Source of the DNA: Lachnospiraceae bacterium | Lineage (GTDB): Bacteria > Bacillota > Clostridia > Lachnospirales > Lachnospiraceae | Direction of reading: 5' to 3' | DNA: 14,103 bases | Assembly: GCA_017958465.1 (NCBI GenBank) | Contig: JAGDCQ010000204.1 | Location: 1-14,103, forward strand | Part shown: positions 6,773 to 13,670 of the stretch, piece after piece | Numbering within the stretch: position 1 is the stretch's first letter | How the letters are laid out: the number at the start of each line of letters is the position of its first letter | Notes under the pieces: generated by a model | The model's database searches: none | What the model saw: the letters and a program-made list of their open reading frames with translations, nothing else | What the model was told of the DNA's origin: nothing | Position numbers and translations under genes: made by a program

Positions 6773-7969
6773 TTATTTAAGGGGCAGCTCTGTGTAATCA
6801 CCGTTTTGTTCGGCCCAAAGGCCCTTTTCACCCGATCCGCAGATATAGGTGAGCTTGTCAAGGAGCTCGATGCTCTTCTCCACCCTTCCCGACAGAGGGT
6901 TTATCACGTAACACAGGGTTTTCCCCGTATTCCACTTATAATACTGCAGATAGATCCTGCCCTCAAAGTACACAGGTTCGCCGTAGTATATGCCTGCTTC
7001 GTTTCCGAGCGTAACAGTGCGCTCCTGTCCCTTGTCTATATCATAGAAATAAAGCTTGTTATCTGCAGTCCCCGTGTAGATATAACGCTCATAGGTGTAG
7101 ATATAGTCGTTTGCCGTCGATATGCCCTTCATCGCCTTGATCTGGCGGTTGTTGAGATTGATCGCCTGGACATAGTAGTCATTGTCCTTTTTGATGCGGT
7201 AAACAAGCTCGTATTCCTTCAGCCACAGGCCGGAAGGACGCTCATTATCCTTGAAGGTCACAAGAACGCTCACATTCTCGCCGTTCAGGTCCGCCTGCAC
7301 TATCTCGTAGCCCTGGATCCCGTTGCGGACATAGAAAATGTATTCATTGGAAGCCGTAAAGCATCTGTAATTCTCGAACTCATCGTAGGGCATATAGACA
7401 AGGAGCCGGCCGTTCCTGCCCATCCTGCTCATGCGCACAAAGAAGGTGTAGCGGTTCGTCCCCCAGTAGTCGTACTGCGCGTAAACGTAGTTAGGCGTTG
7501 AAAGGGCCCCCATAAAGAACCAGCTTCCGCCGGAAAGATCGGGCTCATCCTGGAGTTCCAGGTAGTCCGCTATCCTGTAAGTATGCTCTGCCCCGTGAAG
7601 GTCCGTAAAGGTGTAATAGCCGTGATCGCCGAACTTTAAGACTCCCGACTCGGTGTAGACCTTCGACATGCCGGTGGCATAATCCGTGTAGTTTATGTTT
7701 TCGATACTTGTATATGGATAGATGGGCTCCGTAGGTGTGGGTGTCGATGTGGGACGAGGTGTTGGCGTAGGCGTCTGATCCGGAGGAAGCGTGGGGGTAG
7801 GCTTAGGCGTAGAGGTGGGTGTCACCGTAGGTGTCGGCGTTTCCGTCGGCGTCGGCGATATCAGCGCACCGCCTCCGAGCCTGTCCGAAGAAACTACGAT
7901 CAGGACAAGAATGCCCACAAGCATCGCTATTGCAAATATTCTGATCAGGTTCTTCTGCCAGCGCTTCAT
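6773..7969 (-). CDS. Membrane-anchored protein with Pro/Thr linker and propeller-like extracellular domain
   Basis: I do not recognise a characterised family. The 398-residue protein begins with a basic N-terminus and one hydrophobic segment (about 9-27) that acts as an uncleaved anchor or signal. Then follows a low-complexity Pro/Thr linker (38-82) built from PT and PTPT units. The remaining 315 residues are rich in Tyr and Asp/Asn and contain recurring short blocks such as YIFYVRNG, YYVQAINLNN, KLYFYDIDKG and LCYVINPLSG, spaced 40-50 residues apart. This pattern suggests a beta-propeller (DUF5050-like) outside the membrane. Function is unknown; binding or envelope sensing is plausible. The ATG at 7969 has GGGAGG upstream. 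It is transcribed divergently from the Glu-Pro repeat membrane protein, from a consensus promoter at 8011-8038. Confidence 0.85.
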   Translation of the reverse strand: MKRWQKNLIRIFAIAMLVGILVLIVVSSDRLGGGALISPTPTETPTPTVTPTSTPKPTPTLPPDQTPTPTPRPTSTPTPTEPIYPYTSIENINYTDYATGMSKVYTESGVLKFGDHGYYTFTDLHGAEHTYRIADYLELQDEPDLSGGSWFFMGALSTPNYVYAQYDYWGTNRYTFFVRMSRMGRNGRLLVYMPYDEFENYRCFTASNEYIFYVRNGIQGYEIVQADLNGENVSVLVTFKDNERPSGLWLKEYELVYRIKKDNDYYVQAINLNNRQIKAMKGISTANDYIYTYERYIYTGTADNKLYFYDIDKGQERTVTLGNEAGIYYGEPVYFEGRIYLQYYKWNTGKTLCYVINPLSGRVEKSIELLDKLTYICGSGEKGLWAEQNGDYTELPLK

Positions 7970-8010
7970 GTTCCCTCCCTGTAGTGCTCTCGTCGTAAAA
8001 CGTTCGGTTT

Positions 8011-8038
8011 ATATTAGCATATTTTCAGCATATGTCAA
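8011..8038 (-). promoter_or_regulatory. Promoter of the propeller-protein gene
   Basis: The minus strand has a perfect TTGACA (8038-8033), a 16-base spacer and TAATAT (8016-8011) preceded by TGC as an extended -10. The leader to the ATG at 7969 is about 35 bases. Confidence 0.75.
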
Positions 8039-8059
8039 GTACAAGCGGGACTCGATGAT

Positions 8060-8140
8060 GGTCTTTAACGGTTTTGGGCTCCAAATGCCTGTCAAAAGAC
8101 CAATTTTTCGCGCAAAACCCTTGAAAAAAAAAGAGTTTTG
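8060..8140. promoter_or_regulatory. Nested inverted repeats between divergent promoters
   Basis: Two inverted-repeat systems lie between the divergent genes. The first pairs GGTCTTT (8060-8066) with AAAGACC (8095-8101) and encloses a TTTGG-GCT-CCAAA stem (about 8073-8085). The second pairs CAAAACCCTT (8113-8122) with AAGAGTTTTG (8131-8140), one mismatch, and overlaps the likely plus-strand -35 at 8121. They are plausible operators, but no known regulator motif was recognised. Confidence 0.4.
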
Positions 8141-8149
8141 TGAGAAAAT
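8121..8149 (+). promoter_or_regulatory. Likely promoter of the Glu-Pro repeat membrane protein
   Basis: TTGAAA (8121-8126) and GAAAAT (8144-8149) are 17 bases apart in an A-rich stretch. The -10 is only a 4/6 match. The predicted start is near 8156, about 25 bases before the gene. Confidence 0.5.
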
Positions 8150-8183
8150 AAGATGAAGTAGTTTCAAGTGATCGGAGCGTATG

Positions 8184-9392
8184 ATGAAAAAAAGAAAAAT
8201 CTTTATCGAACTGTTCAGCCTGTTGTTCATTGCATCGCTTGTCTTCATGATCTATGTCCTTATAGAGCTTAGATCATCGGTGCTCTCTGTGGCCGGAGGT
8301 GCAGCGATCCTGCTCATCACCTCCTACCTGCTTATCGACTGTATCCTCGAGAGCAGGCAGAATAACAGCAATGCAGAACAGATCGCGGACAAACTTGAAA
8401 ATATAGAAAACGTTTGCAAGGCTGTTTATACGGCTACCAAGCGTAACGGCAGCGAGATCCAGAACTCCCTCGGCTCTCTTGGCGAAAGCGTTTCAAGGAG
8501 CTCCAATCCTGCCGCTGTAAACGGCGCCCTTCAGAGCATCCATGATGCTTTGCATCTTCTCCGTTCTGACCAGCAGAACGGTGTAAAGATGATAATAAAA
8601 TACAACAAAGAAAACGCAAAACAGCTTGCCGAAATACTGAACGCTTCCGCAGAAAGCCTGAAAGAAGCTGTTGAAGGCGGCGATGCAAGCCTCGGCGGAG
8701 CTATTGAAAACGGTAATGCAAGCCTGGGTGAAGCCATCAAAAGCGGTAATGAAAGCCTTAAGGCTGCCATTGAAGCCGGTGCCCCCGCCGCTGAACCTTC
8801 TGTCGTACCTGCGGAGTTGAACGCCAAGCTTGATGCCCTTCTTTTGGAGCTTACAGCGATCAAGGCTGAAATGGCCGCTACTGTTGAGGCTGCAAAAGCT
8901 GCAAAGCCCGCAAGAAGCTCTTCCCGAAAGAAGAAAGCCTCAGAACCCGCTGAAGAACCGGTAGTTGAGGTTGCACCTGAACCGGTTGTCGAGGTTGTTC
9001 CCGAACCTGAGCCTGAACCCATTGTTGAGGCTGTTCCCGAACCTGTTGTCGAGGTTGTTCCCGAACCTGTTCCTGAACCCATTGTTGAGGCTGTTCCCGA
9101 ACCCGAACCTGAGCCTGTTGTTGAGGCTCCTGTTCCCGCGCCGGTTATCGAACCTGTAGGTGACCCGAACAAGGCACTTTCTCCCGATGAGATCGCCGCT
9201 CTGTTTGCACAGGCAAGTGCTCCCGCTCCCGAACCGGTCGTTGAAGCTGCTCCCGAGCCGGTTGTTGAACCCGTTCCGGAGCCTGCTCCCGAAGAAAAGC
9301 CGGATCCGTTTGCCGGGCTTGACTTAAGCGACCCCAACAAAGCGCTTTCTCCCGACGAGATTGCCAAGCTCTTTGCAGCTGCCGGAAACTGA
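8184..9392 (+). CDS. Membrane protein with hendecad coiled coil, Glu-Pro repeats and two LSPDEIA motifs
   Basis: The product is about 402 residues and I know no characterised homologue. Numbering from the ATG at 8181, two hydrophobic segments (about 8-28 and 36-55) form a hairpin anchor. A predicted coiled coil (about 60-240) includes four 11-residue units of the form SLxxAIxxGNA (159-202). A basic patch ARSSSRKKK (244-252) precedes a Glu-Pro-Val linker (255-327 and 346-375). Two near-identical motifs follow, DPNKALSPDEIAALFAQA (328-345) and DPNKALSPDEIAKLFAAA (384-401), the second ending the protein. They resemble the LSQxEIDALL peptide at the N-terminus of FliM. I chose 8184 because GGAG (8174-8177) is six bases away; the in-frame ATG at 8181 is possible. 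A terminator follows, so it looks monocistronic. The cytoplasmic tail could present docking peptides; that is inference. Confidence 0.85.
   Translation: MKKRKIFIELFSLLFIASLVFMIYVLIELRSSVLSVAGGAAILLITSYLLIDCILESRQNNSNAEQIADKLENIENVCKAVYTATKRNGSEIQNSLGSLGESVSRSSNPAAVNGALQSIHDALHLLRSDQQNGVKMIIKYNKENAKQLAEILNASAESLKEAVEGGDASLGGAIENGNASLGEAIKSGNESLKAAIEAGAPAAEPSVVPAELNAKLDALLLELTAIKAEMAATVEAAKAAKPARSSSRKKKASEPAEEPVVEVAPEPVVEVVPEPEPEPIVEAVPEPVVEVVPEPVPEPIVEAVPEPEPEPVVEAPVPAPVIEPVGDPNKALSPDEIAALFAQASAPAPEPVVEAAPEPVVEPVPEPAPEEKPDPFAGLDLSDPNKALSPDEIAKLFAAAGN
8655..8786 (+). repeat. Four 33-bp coding repeats (hendecads)
   Basis: Four consecutive 11-codon units encode SLKEAVEGGDA, SLGGAIENGNA, SLGEAIKSGNE and SLKAAIEAGAP. 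Eleven-residue periodicity fits a right-handed coiled coil or an amphipathic helix. The units are diverged at the DNA level, so they are not a recent expansion. Confidence 0.85.
8991..9110 (+). repeat. Two 60-bp tandem repeats in the Glu-Pro linker
   Basis: Codons 271-290 and 291-310 of the membrane protein are tandem copies. The first 53 bases of the two units differ at only two positions and the last few bases diverge. Near identity suggests a recent duplication within a longer Glu-Pro-Val tract, and the length may vary between strains. Confidence 0.85.
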
Positions 9393-9436
9393 CGATAAAA
9401 AATAACGGCCGAACGACCGCAAATTCATAGCAACAG

Positions 9437-9479
9437 AAAAGTCCTCACCGGATCGTACGTCCTGCGAGGGCTTTTTTTT
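9437..9479 (+). terminator. Terminator after the Glu-Pro repeat membrane protein
   Basis: A 10-bp stem (AAAAGTCCTC, 9437-9446, with GAGGGCTTTT, 9466-9475, one G-T pair) with a 19-base loop runs into eight T (9472-9479), 45 bases after the stop codon. Confidence 0.85.
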
Positions 9480-9534
9480 GCTTGTTTTCTGTTTATTTTC
9501 ATTAGTCGCCGTTTTTAATAACAGTGGGTGTTTT

Positions 9535-9615
9535 TTGACTGAAAATATATAATTCTTCTTTATCACGGGCAATAGTTTATTAACAATTCCCGAAACGTTC
9601 TTAATTTGTTATTAT
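9535..9615 (+). promoter_or_regulatory. Promoter region of the ABC transporter operon
   Basis: The AT-rich region has competing boxes rather than one clear promoter. TTGACT (9535-9540) has only a poor -10 (CTTTAT, 9558-9563) at 17 bases. A perfect TATAAT (9548-9553) lacks a good -35. TGTTATTAT (9607-9615) is an extended -10 with a weak -35 TTCCCG (9587-9592), and would start transcription near 9622, about 50 bases before the first gene. A TAACAA/TTGTTA inverted repeat flanks this last box and could be an operator. Confidence 0.4.
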
Positions 9616-9660
9616 CCTTCTCAACACAAAAAAATATGTCCGAACAACAATATGGACCAA

Positions 9661-9668
9661 AGGAGGAG
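9661..9668 (+). promoter_or_regulatory. Ribosome binding site deciding the solute-binding protein start
   Basis: AGGAGGAG lies four bases before the ATG at 9672. That ATG opens a classic lipoprotein signal peptide. The TTG at 9606 in the same frame would add 22 hydrophilic residues in front of it and has no such site. Confidence 0.9.
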
Positions 9669-9671
9669 AAC

Positions 9672-10502
9672 ATGAATAAGAACGTTTTGAAAAGACTCGT
9701 GATACTGATCGCGATCGCAGCACTTTCTGCAGGGGCACTTGCAGGCTGTGGAAAAGACAAAGCAGGAAAGGATGCGATCGTTATCCACGGAGCAACAACA
9801 GGAGCTCTGGCACCTTATTCCTATTACGATGAGAACAACAAACTCGTCGGCTACGATGTTGAGCTTGTCGAAGCTGTATTTGCCAAGCTTCCTCAGTATA
9901 AGCTCGACTGGGAGACCGTAGAGCATGCATCTATCTGGGCGGGCCTCGATTCCGGCAGATATCAGATAGGAGCCAACAACTACGGCTACACTGACGAAAG
10001 GGCTGAGAAGTACATCATTTCCGAACCTACCATGACTTCAAAGGAACTGGTCATCGCAAACAAGAGCATCGACCTCGGAAGCGGTGAGACCGTTCGTTTT
10101 GAAGATCTCGTAAGCTATGGATTTGTAGGATCCGCAGGTATCAACCATACCCTTCTGGTTGAGAACTACAACGCAGATCATCCCGATAACCAGATCAATA
10201 TCACATATGTTGAGAACGACACTCAGGCTACACTTACCGGTGTAGAGACCGGAAGATATGGTTGGACTCTTTACAATGCGCCCTTCTACGTAGGCTATCT
10301 TCAGCCGAGCTTCGGATATCAGCACAACTACAAACTTCTTGAAACAGACTATGCTACCTTTACCTATGCATTGATAGCCAAGGATCAGACGGAATTTGCA
10401 GAAGCCTTCAACAAAGCTTTAAAAGAAGTCATAGCAGAAGGAAAAGCAAAAGAACTCAGCATCAAATACTTCGGCGGAGATTACGCTCCTTCGGACAAAT
10501 GA
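9672..10502 (+). CDS. Amino acid ABC transporter substrate-binding lipoprotein (SBP family 3, cystine-type)
   Basis: This 276-residue protein would capture a polar amino acid outside the membrane and deliver it to the permease. A basic start and hydrophobic core (1-22) end in the lipobox LAGC, so C26 should be lipidated. The mature part shows the family 3 solute-binding fold: LAPYSYYDENNKLVGYDVEL (46-65), GLDSGRYQIGANNYGYTDER (91-110), and a C-terminal helix with EFAEAFNKALKEVIAEGKAK (241-260). The GANNYGYTDERAEKY segment is like that of the B. subtilis cystine-binding proteins TcyJ/TcyK, so a sulfur amino acid or a modified cysteine is the most likely ligand, by inference. It is the first gene of the operon, ending nine bases before the permease, and this is the only permease gene. 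Exact substrate cannot be fixed from sequence alone. Confidence 0.92.
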   Translation: MNKNVLKRLVILIAIAALSAGALAGCGKDKAGKDAIVIHGATTGALAPYSYYDENNKLVGYDVELVEAVFAKLPQYKLDWETVEHASIWAGLDSGRYQIGANNYGYTDERAEKYIISEPTMTSKELVIANKSIDLGSGETVRFEDLVSYGFVGSAGINHTLLVENYNADHPDNQINITYVENDTQATLTGVETGRYGWTLYNAPFYVGYLQPSFGYQHNYKLLETDYATFTYALIAKDQTEFAEAFNKALKEVIAEGKAKELSIKYFGGDYAPSDK

Positions 10503-10511
10503 TAAGGACAT

Positions 10512-11237
10512 ATGGGAAAGATATTTGACATTGAACAGGTATTTACTCTGATACCACAGATCCTGAAATACCTTCCGGTAACCCTGGAGCTTACGGCCGT
10601 TGCCATGACCATCGGCATAATATTCGGTCTGATACTGGCAGTCATCAGGGTCAACCGTGTACCTGTGCTCTCGCAGATTGCAGCGGCTTTTGTTTCTCTG
10701 ATAAGGGGAACACCGGTCCTGGTCCAGCTGTATATCACATATTTCGGGATCCCGATACTGTTACGATACATCAATCAGATAAACGGCACCGATTATTCCG
10801 TGAACGGAATACCAAACATAGTATTTGCATTTGTGGCGCTCGGTTTTAACCAGTCTGCCTTCACGTCCGAGACCTTCCGGGCTGCTATCCTGTCCGTTGA
10901 AAAAGGACAGATCGAAGCGGCAAAGTCCCTCGGAATGACAGGCTCACAGGTATTGCACCGTGTGATAATGCCACAGGCATTTCAGGTTGCACTGCTTCCG
11001 CTCGGCAATTCTCTGATAAGTCTTATAAAGGGCACGTCACTTGCTTTTTCCTGTGCCGTTGTGGAAATGACGGCAGGCGGAAAGATACTTGTGGGGCGGA
11101 CTGCAAGGTACTTTGAGATGTACCTTGCGCTTGCCATCATCTACTGGATCATCACGATAATAATCGAACAGGCGGTAAAGCTTATAAGCCGTCGCATAGA
11201 TATACCGGAGGAAGCACCGGAACCGGGAAAGGCATGA
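10512..11237 (+). CDS. Amino acid ABC transporter permease (HisM/TcyL type)
   Basis: This 241-residue integral membrane subunit of a polar amino acid importer has about five membrane helices. The family hallmarks are present: the LIRGTPVLVQLYITYFG segment (63-79) and the EAA loop that contacts the ATPase (about 129-155, with EKGQIEAAKSLG, spaced IMPQAF). SLIKGTSLAFSCAVVEM (170-186) follows. A single permease implies a homodimeric channel, unlike the two-permease TcyLM arrangement of B. subtilis. Translation starts at 10512 with an AAGG site just upstream, nine bases after the solute-binding protein stop. The stop at 11237 is one base before the ATPase start, so the two are translationally coupled. 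Confidence 0.94.
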   Translation: MGKIFDIEQVFTLIPQILKYLPVTLELTAVAMTIGIIFGLILAVIRVNRVPVLSQIAAAFVSLIRGTPVLVQLYITYFGIPILLRYINQINGTDYSVNGIPNIVFAFVALGFNQSAFTSETFRAAILSVEKGQIEAAKSLGMTGSQVLHRVIMPQAFQVALLPLGNSLISLIKGTSLAFSCAVVEMTAGGKILVGRTARYFEMYLALAIIYWIITIIIEQAVKLISRRIDIPEEAPEPGKA

Positions 11238-11238
11238 T

Positions 11239-12003
11239 ATGAGTTATATAGAGATAAGAGGGCTTTCGAAGAGATTCGGGAGCAATCTGGTTCTGGACAA
11301 TATTGATCTGGATATTGAAAAAGGGCAGGTAGTGGCCCTCATAGGCCCTTCGGGGACCGGAAAATCCACACTCCTGCGCTGCCTTAACCTTCTTGAGAAG
11401 CCTGAGAACGGAACTGTAAGGATTGGAGGAGAAGAATACAACCTTACGACAAGATCGGCCAAGGAAAAAGTCAGATTAAGATCCAGAACGGAAATGGTCT
11501 TCCAGCAGTTCAACCTGTTCAAGCAGAGAAATGCTTTGGCCAATGTAATGGAGGGCCTTACTGTAGTTAAGAAAATTAAAAAAAAGGATGCCCGCAAGAT
11601 TGCACTTGAAAAGCTTGATAAGGTCGGTATGAGTGACCGCCTGTATCATTATCCGAGGCACCTCTCGGGAGGACAGCAGCAAAGGGTGGCGATAGCAAGG
11701 GCCCTGGCCATGGATCCGGAATTGCTGCTGATGGATGAACCCACATCGGCACTGGATCCGGAGCTGGTTGGTGAAGTCCTTCAGACCGTCAGAAAGATCG
11801 CATCGGAAGGTAACACCATCCTGCTCGTAACGCATGAAATGAATTTCGTAAAGAGCGTGGCGTCCAGGGTCATTTTCCTCGAAAACGGGAAGATAGTCGC
11901 GGACGGAACAGCAAGTGATGTTTTCGAGAAACCGCAGAATCAAAGGCTTAAGGAATTCTTGATCAACATAAATGTCATCGATGGCGTTGATTACAATATC
12001 TGA
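11239..12003 (+). CDS. Amino acid ABC transporter ATP-binding protein
   Basis: This 254-residue nucleotide-binding subunit powers the importer from the cytoplasmic side. All motifs are intact: Walker A GPSGTGKST (36-44), Q-loop VFQQFNLF (87-94), signature LSGGQQQR (142-149), Walker B LLLMDEPTSALD (162-173, catalytic E167) and the switch histidine in THE (H199). It belongs to the polar-amino-acid (GlnQ/TcyN) subfamily, with the usual DVFEKPQNQRLKEFL tail. The ATG at 11239 comes one base after the permease stop, with a weak AAAGG upstream, consistent with coupling. Walker A uses GPSGTGKS, a common variant of GPSGSGKS. Its 3' end lies 16 bases before the acetyltransferase start. Confidence 0.96.
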   Translation: MSYIEIRGLSKRFGSNLVLDNIDLDIEKGQVVALIGPSGTGKSTLLRCLNLLEKPENGTVRIGGEEYNLTTRSAKEKVRLRSRTEMVFQQFNLFKQRNALANVMEGLTVVKKIKKKDARKIALEKLDKVGMSDRLYHYPRHLSGGQQQRVAIARALAMDPELLLMDEPTSALDPELVGEVLQTVRKIASEGNTILLVTHEMNFVKSVASRVIFLENGKIVADGTASDVFEKPQNQRLKEFLININVIDGVDYNI

Positions 12004-12019
12004 TCGGAGAGGCAGAAAA

Positions 12020-12541
12020 ATGGATATAACATACAAAACCACCAAGGACAACGTTAATTGGGAGGAAGTGCGGGATGTGCTCCAGAGGGTTGGCATGACC
12101 GATCTGTCGGTTGAAGAACAGAGGCTCGTATTTGAACGAAGCTCCAATGTCGTTTTCGCTTATGACAAGGATAAGATAATCGGTGTTTCGAGGGCTCTTT
12201 CGGACGGTTTCTATCAGGCGGTCATATACAATGTCGCGCTTGATAAGGAATACCGCGGACACGGAATAGGCAGAGAGCTCATAATGAGGCTCGTAGATCA
12301 GCTGAAGGGACAGAACATAATCCTTTACACTCACCCGAGAAATGTTTCCATGTATGAAAAGTTTGGATTCAGGAGGGCCAAGACTGCAATGGTCATTTTT
12401 GATAAATCCGAACACGACAGGCAGTGGCGGGAAGCTTCGGGCTTCCTGATGCCCGAAGGATACCGCTTTATCGATGAATACGACAGAGAAGATATGAAAC
12501 GGGGACGGACACTGCTTGAAACTTCAGGCAAGAAAAAATAA
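12020..12541 (+). CDS. GNAT-family N-acetyltransferase (SnaA/YtmI-like context)
   Basis: The 173-residue protein has the GNAT acetyl-CoA signature YRGHGIGREL (78-87, the pyrophosphate-binding RxxGxG loop). It also has the late motif NVSMYEKFGFRRA (109-121), in which Y112 is in the place of the usual general acid. GNAT enzymes move acetyl from acetyl-CoA to an amine. Sitting directly behind an amino-acid importer, it likely acetylates the imported amino acid or its conjugate, as SnaA (YtmI) and SnaB (YxeL) do for S-(2-succino)cysteine in B. subtilis. The C-terminal 45 residues (WREASGFLMPEGYRFIDEYD onward) extend past the core. The start at 12020 was chosen because GGAGAGG lies 7-14 bases upstream; a longer reading from 11972 would overlap the ATPase by 32 bases. 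Confidence 0.9.
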   Translation: MDITYKTTKDNVNWEEVRDVLQRVGMTDLSVEEQRLVFERSSNVVFAYDKDKIIGVSRALSDGFYQAVIYNVALDKEYRGHGIGRELIMRLVDQLKGQNIILYTHPRNVSMYEKFGFRRAKTAMVIFDKSEHDRQWREASGFLMPEGYRFIDEYDREDMKRGRTLLETSGKKK

Positions 12542-12574
12542 CAGATCTAAACACAGATAACAGGAGGAAGCGAT

Positions 12575-13660
12575 ATGGCAGAACAATTTTGCTGCACGAC
12601 GCCCGTTGTGAGCGTCAGTGAAGAAGAACTTGACAAGTGGGCTGCGGAAAGGGGCGTTAAACGCCGCCCGCAGGAGAGGACAACAGAGATCGACGAGGGC
12701 GGTAATTTCGTCAGACAACAGAACTATTTCACAACACCCTTCGGTGACAAAGAAGGCGAATTAAAGGCTGAAGAAGGCAGATACCACCTTGTGTGGGCGC
12801 ACATCTGCCATTGGTCCAACAGAGCCTCCATCGTAAGAGAACTCCTCGGTCTACAGGATGTGATCAGTGTTACGACCGCAGGTGAAATAGGCGGAGGGAT
12901 CAAATACAGCTGGGGCTTCCCCTACAGCAAGGATTTTGAAGATCCGTACACAGGTCACAAGTTCCTTGCAGAAGCGTATGCAAAGGGCGATCCTGACTTT
13001 AAGGGACGTGCAACGGTCCCCGCATTGATAGATAAGACCACCGGAGCTGTGGTGAATAACGATTATCACAGACTCACGAACTATTTCGAAGTAAATTTCA
13101 GATCTTTCCAGCCCGAGGACGCACCTGACCTTTATCCGGAAGAATTAAGGGAAGAGATCGACAAGTTTAATGCCTGGCTCTATCCGACCATCAACGACGG
13201 TCATTACAGAATGGCCTACGCAAGGACGCTCGAGGCCTATAATGCGGCGTTTGACGATTTCTTCAATGCGCTTGATGAGATAGATGCGAGACTTGAGAAA
13301 AACAGATTCCTCTTCGGTGACTATGTTACCGACAGCGATGTAAGGGTATTCGTTTCCCTCGCAAGGTTCGACAACCACTATTACAGACAGCTCGGACCGA
13401 TCAAGCACAGAGTAGTAGACTACAAAAATGTATGGCCTTACCTGAGAGATCTGTACGAGATCCCTGCATTTAAGAACAATACTTACTTTGAAGATTTTGT
13501 AAAAGCTTTTGGGCTTTCAAAGGGTGCAGGCGGAAACTTTGGATCATTTACCAACAAATTCGGTCTCAAGATAGATTATGACAAGCTCTGGAGTGAGCCA
13601 CAGAACAGAAAAGTGCTGAGCAAGACACCGGAAGAGAAATTCCTGAGGCACAGGCACTAA
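12575..13660 (+). CDS. Glutathionyl-hydroquinone reductase (ECM4/YqjG)-like protein with altered active site
   Basis: This 361-residue protein has the layout of the ECM4/YqjG family, dimeric omega-like glutathione transferases that reductively remove glutathione from hydroquinone conjugates. A thioredoxin-fold N-terminal domain (about 40-175) starts at EEGRYHLVWAHICHW, and an all-helical C-terminal domain includes WLYPTINDGHYRMAYA (201-216), FLFGDYVTDSDVRVFVSLAR (245-264) and NVWPYLRDLYEIPAF (285-299). The family CPWAHR motif reads CHWSNR (78-83): the nucleophile C78 is kept, Pro-Trp-Ala becomes His-Trp-Ser. The NES glutathione-binding segment reads NNDYHR (161-166). So it may use a thiol other than glutathione or another S-conjugate. 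AGGAGG (12562-12567) sets the ATG at 12575. The acetyltransferase ends 33 bases upstream and an M20 remnant starts ten bases downstream. I infer C-S bond reduction. Confidence 0.85.
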   Translation: MAEQFCCTTPVVSVSEEELDKWAAERGVKRRPQERTTEIDEGGNFVRQQNYFTTPFGDKEGELKAEEGRYHLVWAHICHWSNRASIVRELLGLQDVISVTTAGEIGGGIKYSWGFPYSKDFEDPYTGHKFLAEAYAKGDPDFKGRATVPALIDKTTGAVVNNDYHRLTNYFEVNFRSFQPEDAPDLYPEELREEIDKFNAWLYPTINDGHYRMAYARTLEAYNAAFDDFFNALDEIDARLEKNRFLFGDYVTDSDVRVFVSLARFDNHYYRQLGPIKHRVVDYKNVWPYLRDLYEIPAFKNNTYFEDFVKAFGLSKGAGGNFGSFTNKFGLKIDYDKLWSEPQNRKVLSKTPEEKFLRHRH

Positions 13661-13670
13661 AGGATATTAT

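Noticed and set aside
8655..9110. Regular repeats considered as a CRISPR array
   Set aside because: The units are in-frame codons with no unique spacers, and they encode helix and Glu-Pro repeats.
8531..9367. A 278-codon minus-strand frame rich in Gly, Ser and Thr
   Set aside because: It is the complement of the Glu-Pro repeat region, and its low complexity mirrors those repeats. The plus-strand frame has the promoter, ribosome site, membrane segments and terminator.
9580..9605. Possible CymR-type site (AATTCC core) before the transporter operon
   Set aside because: The core fits, but most of the outer consensus positions do not, and the operon's sulfur role is itself inferred.
9606..9671. 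Upstream TTG start for the solute-binding protein
   Set aside because: It would put 22 hydrophilic residues before a normal lipoprotein signal peptide. AGGAGG sits right before the ATG at 9672.
11972..12019. Upstream ATG start for the acetyltransferase, overlapping the ATPase
   Set aside because: The ATG at 12020 has a GGAGAGG site at the right distance and gives a normal GNAT N-terminus; the extension lies within ATPase coding sequence.
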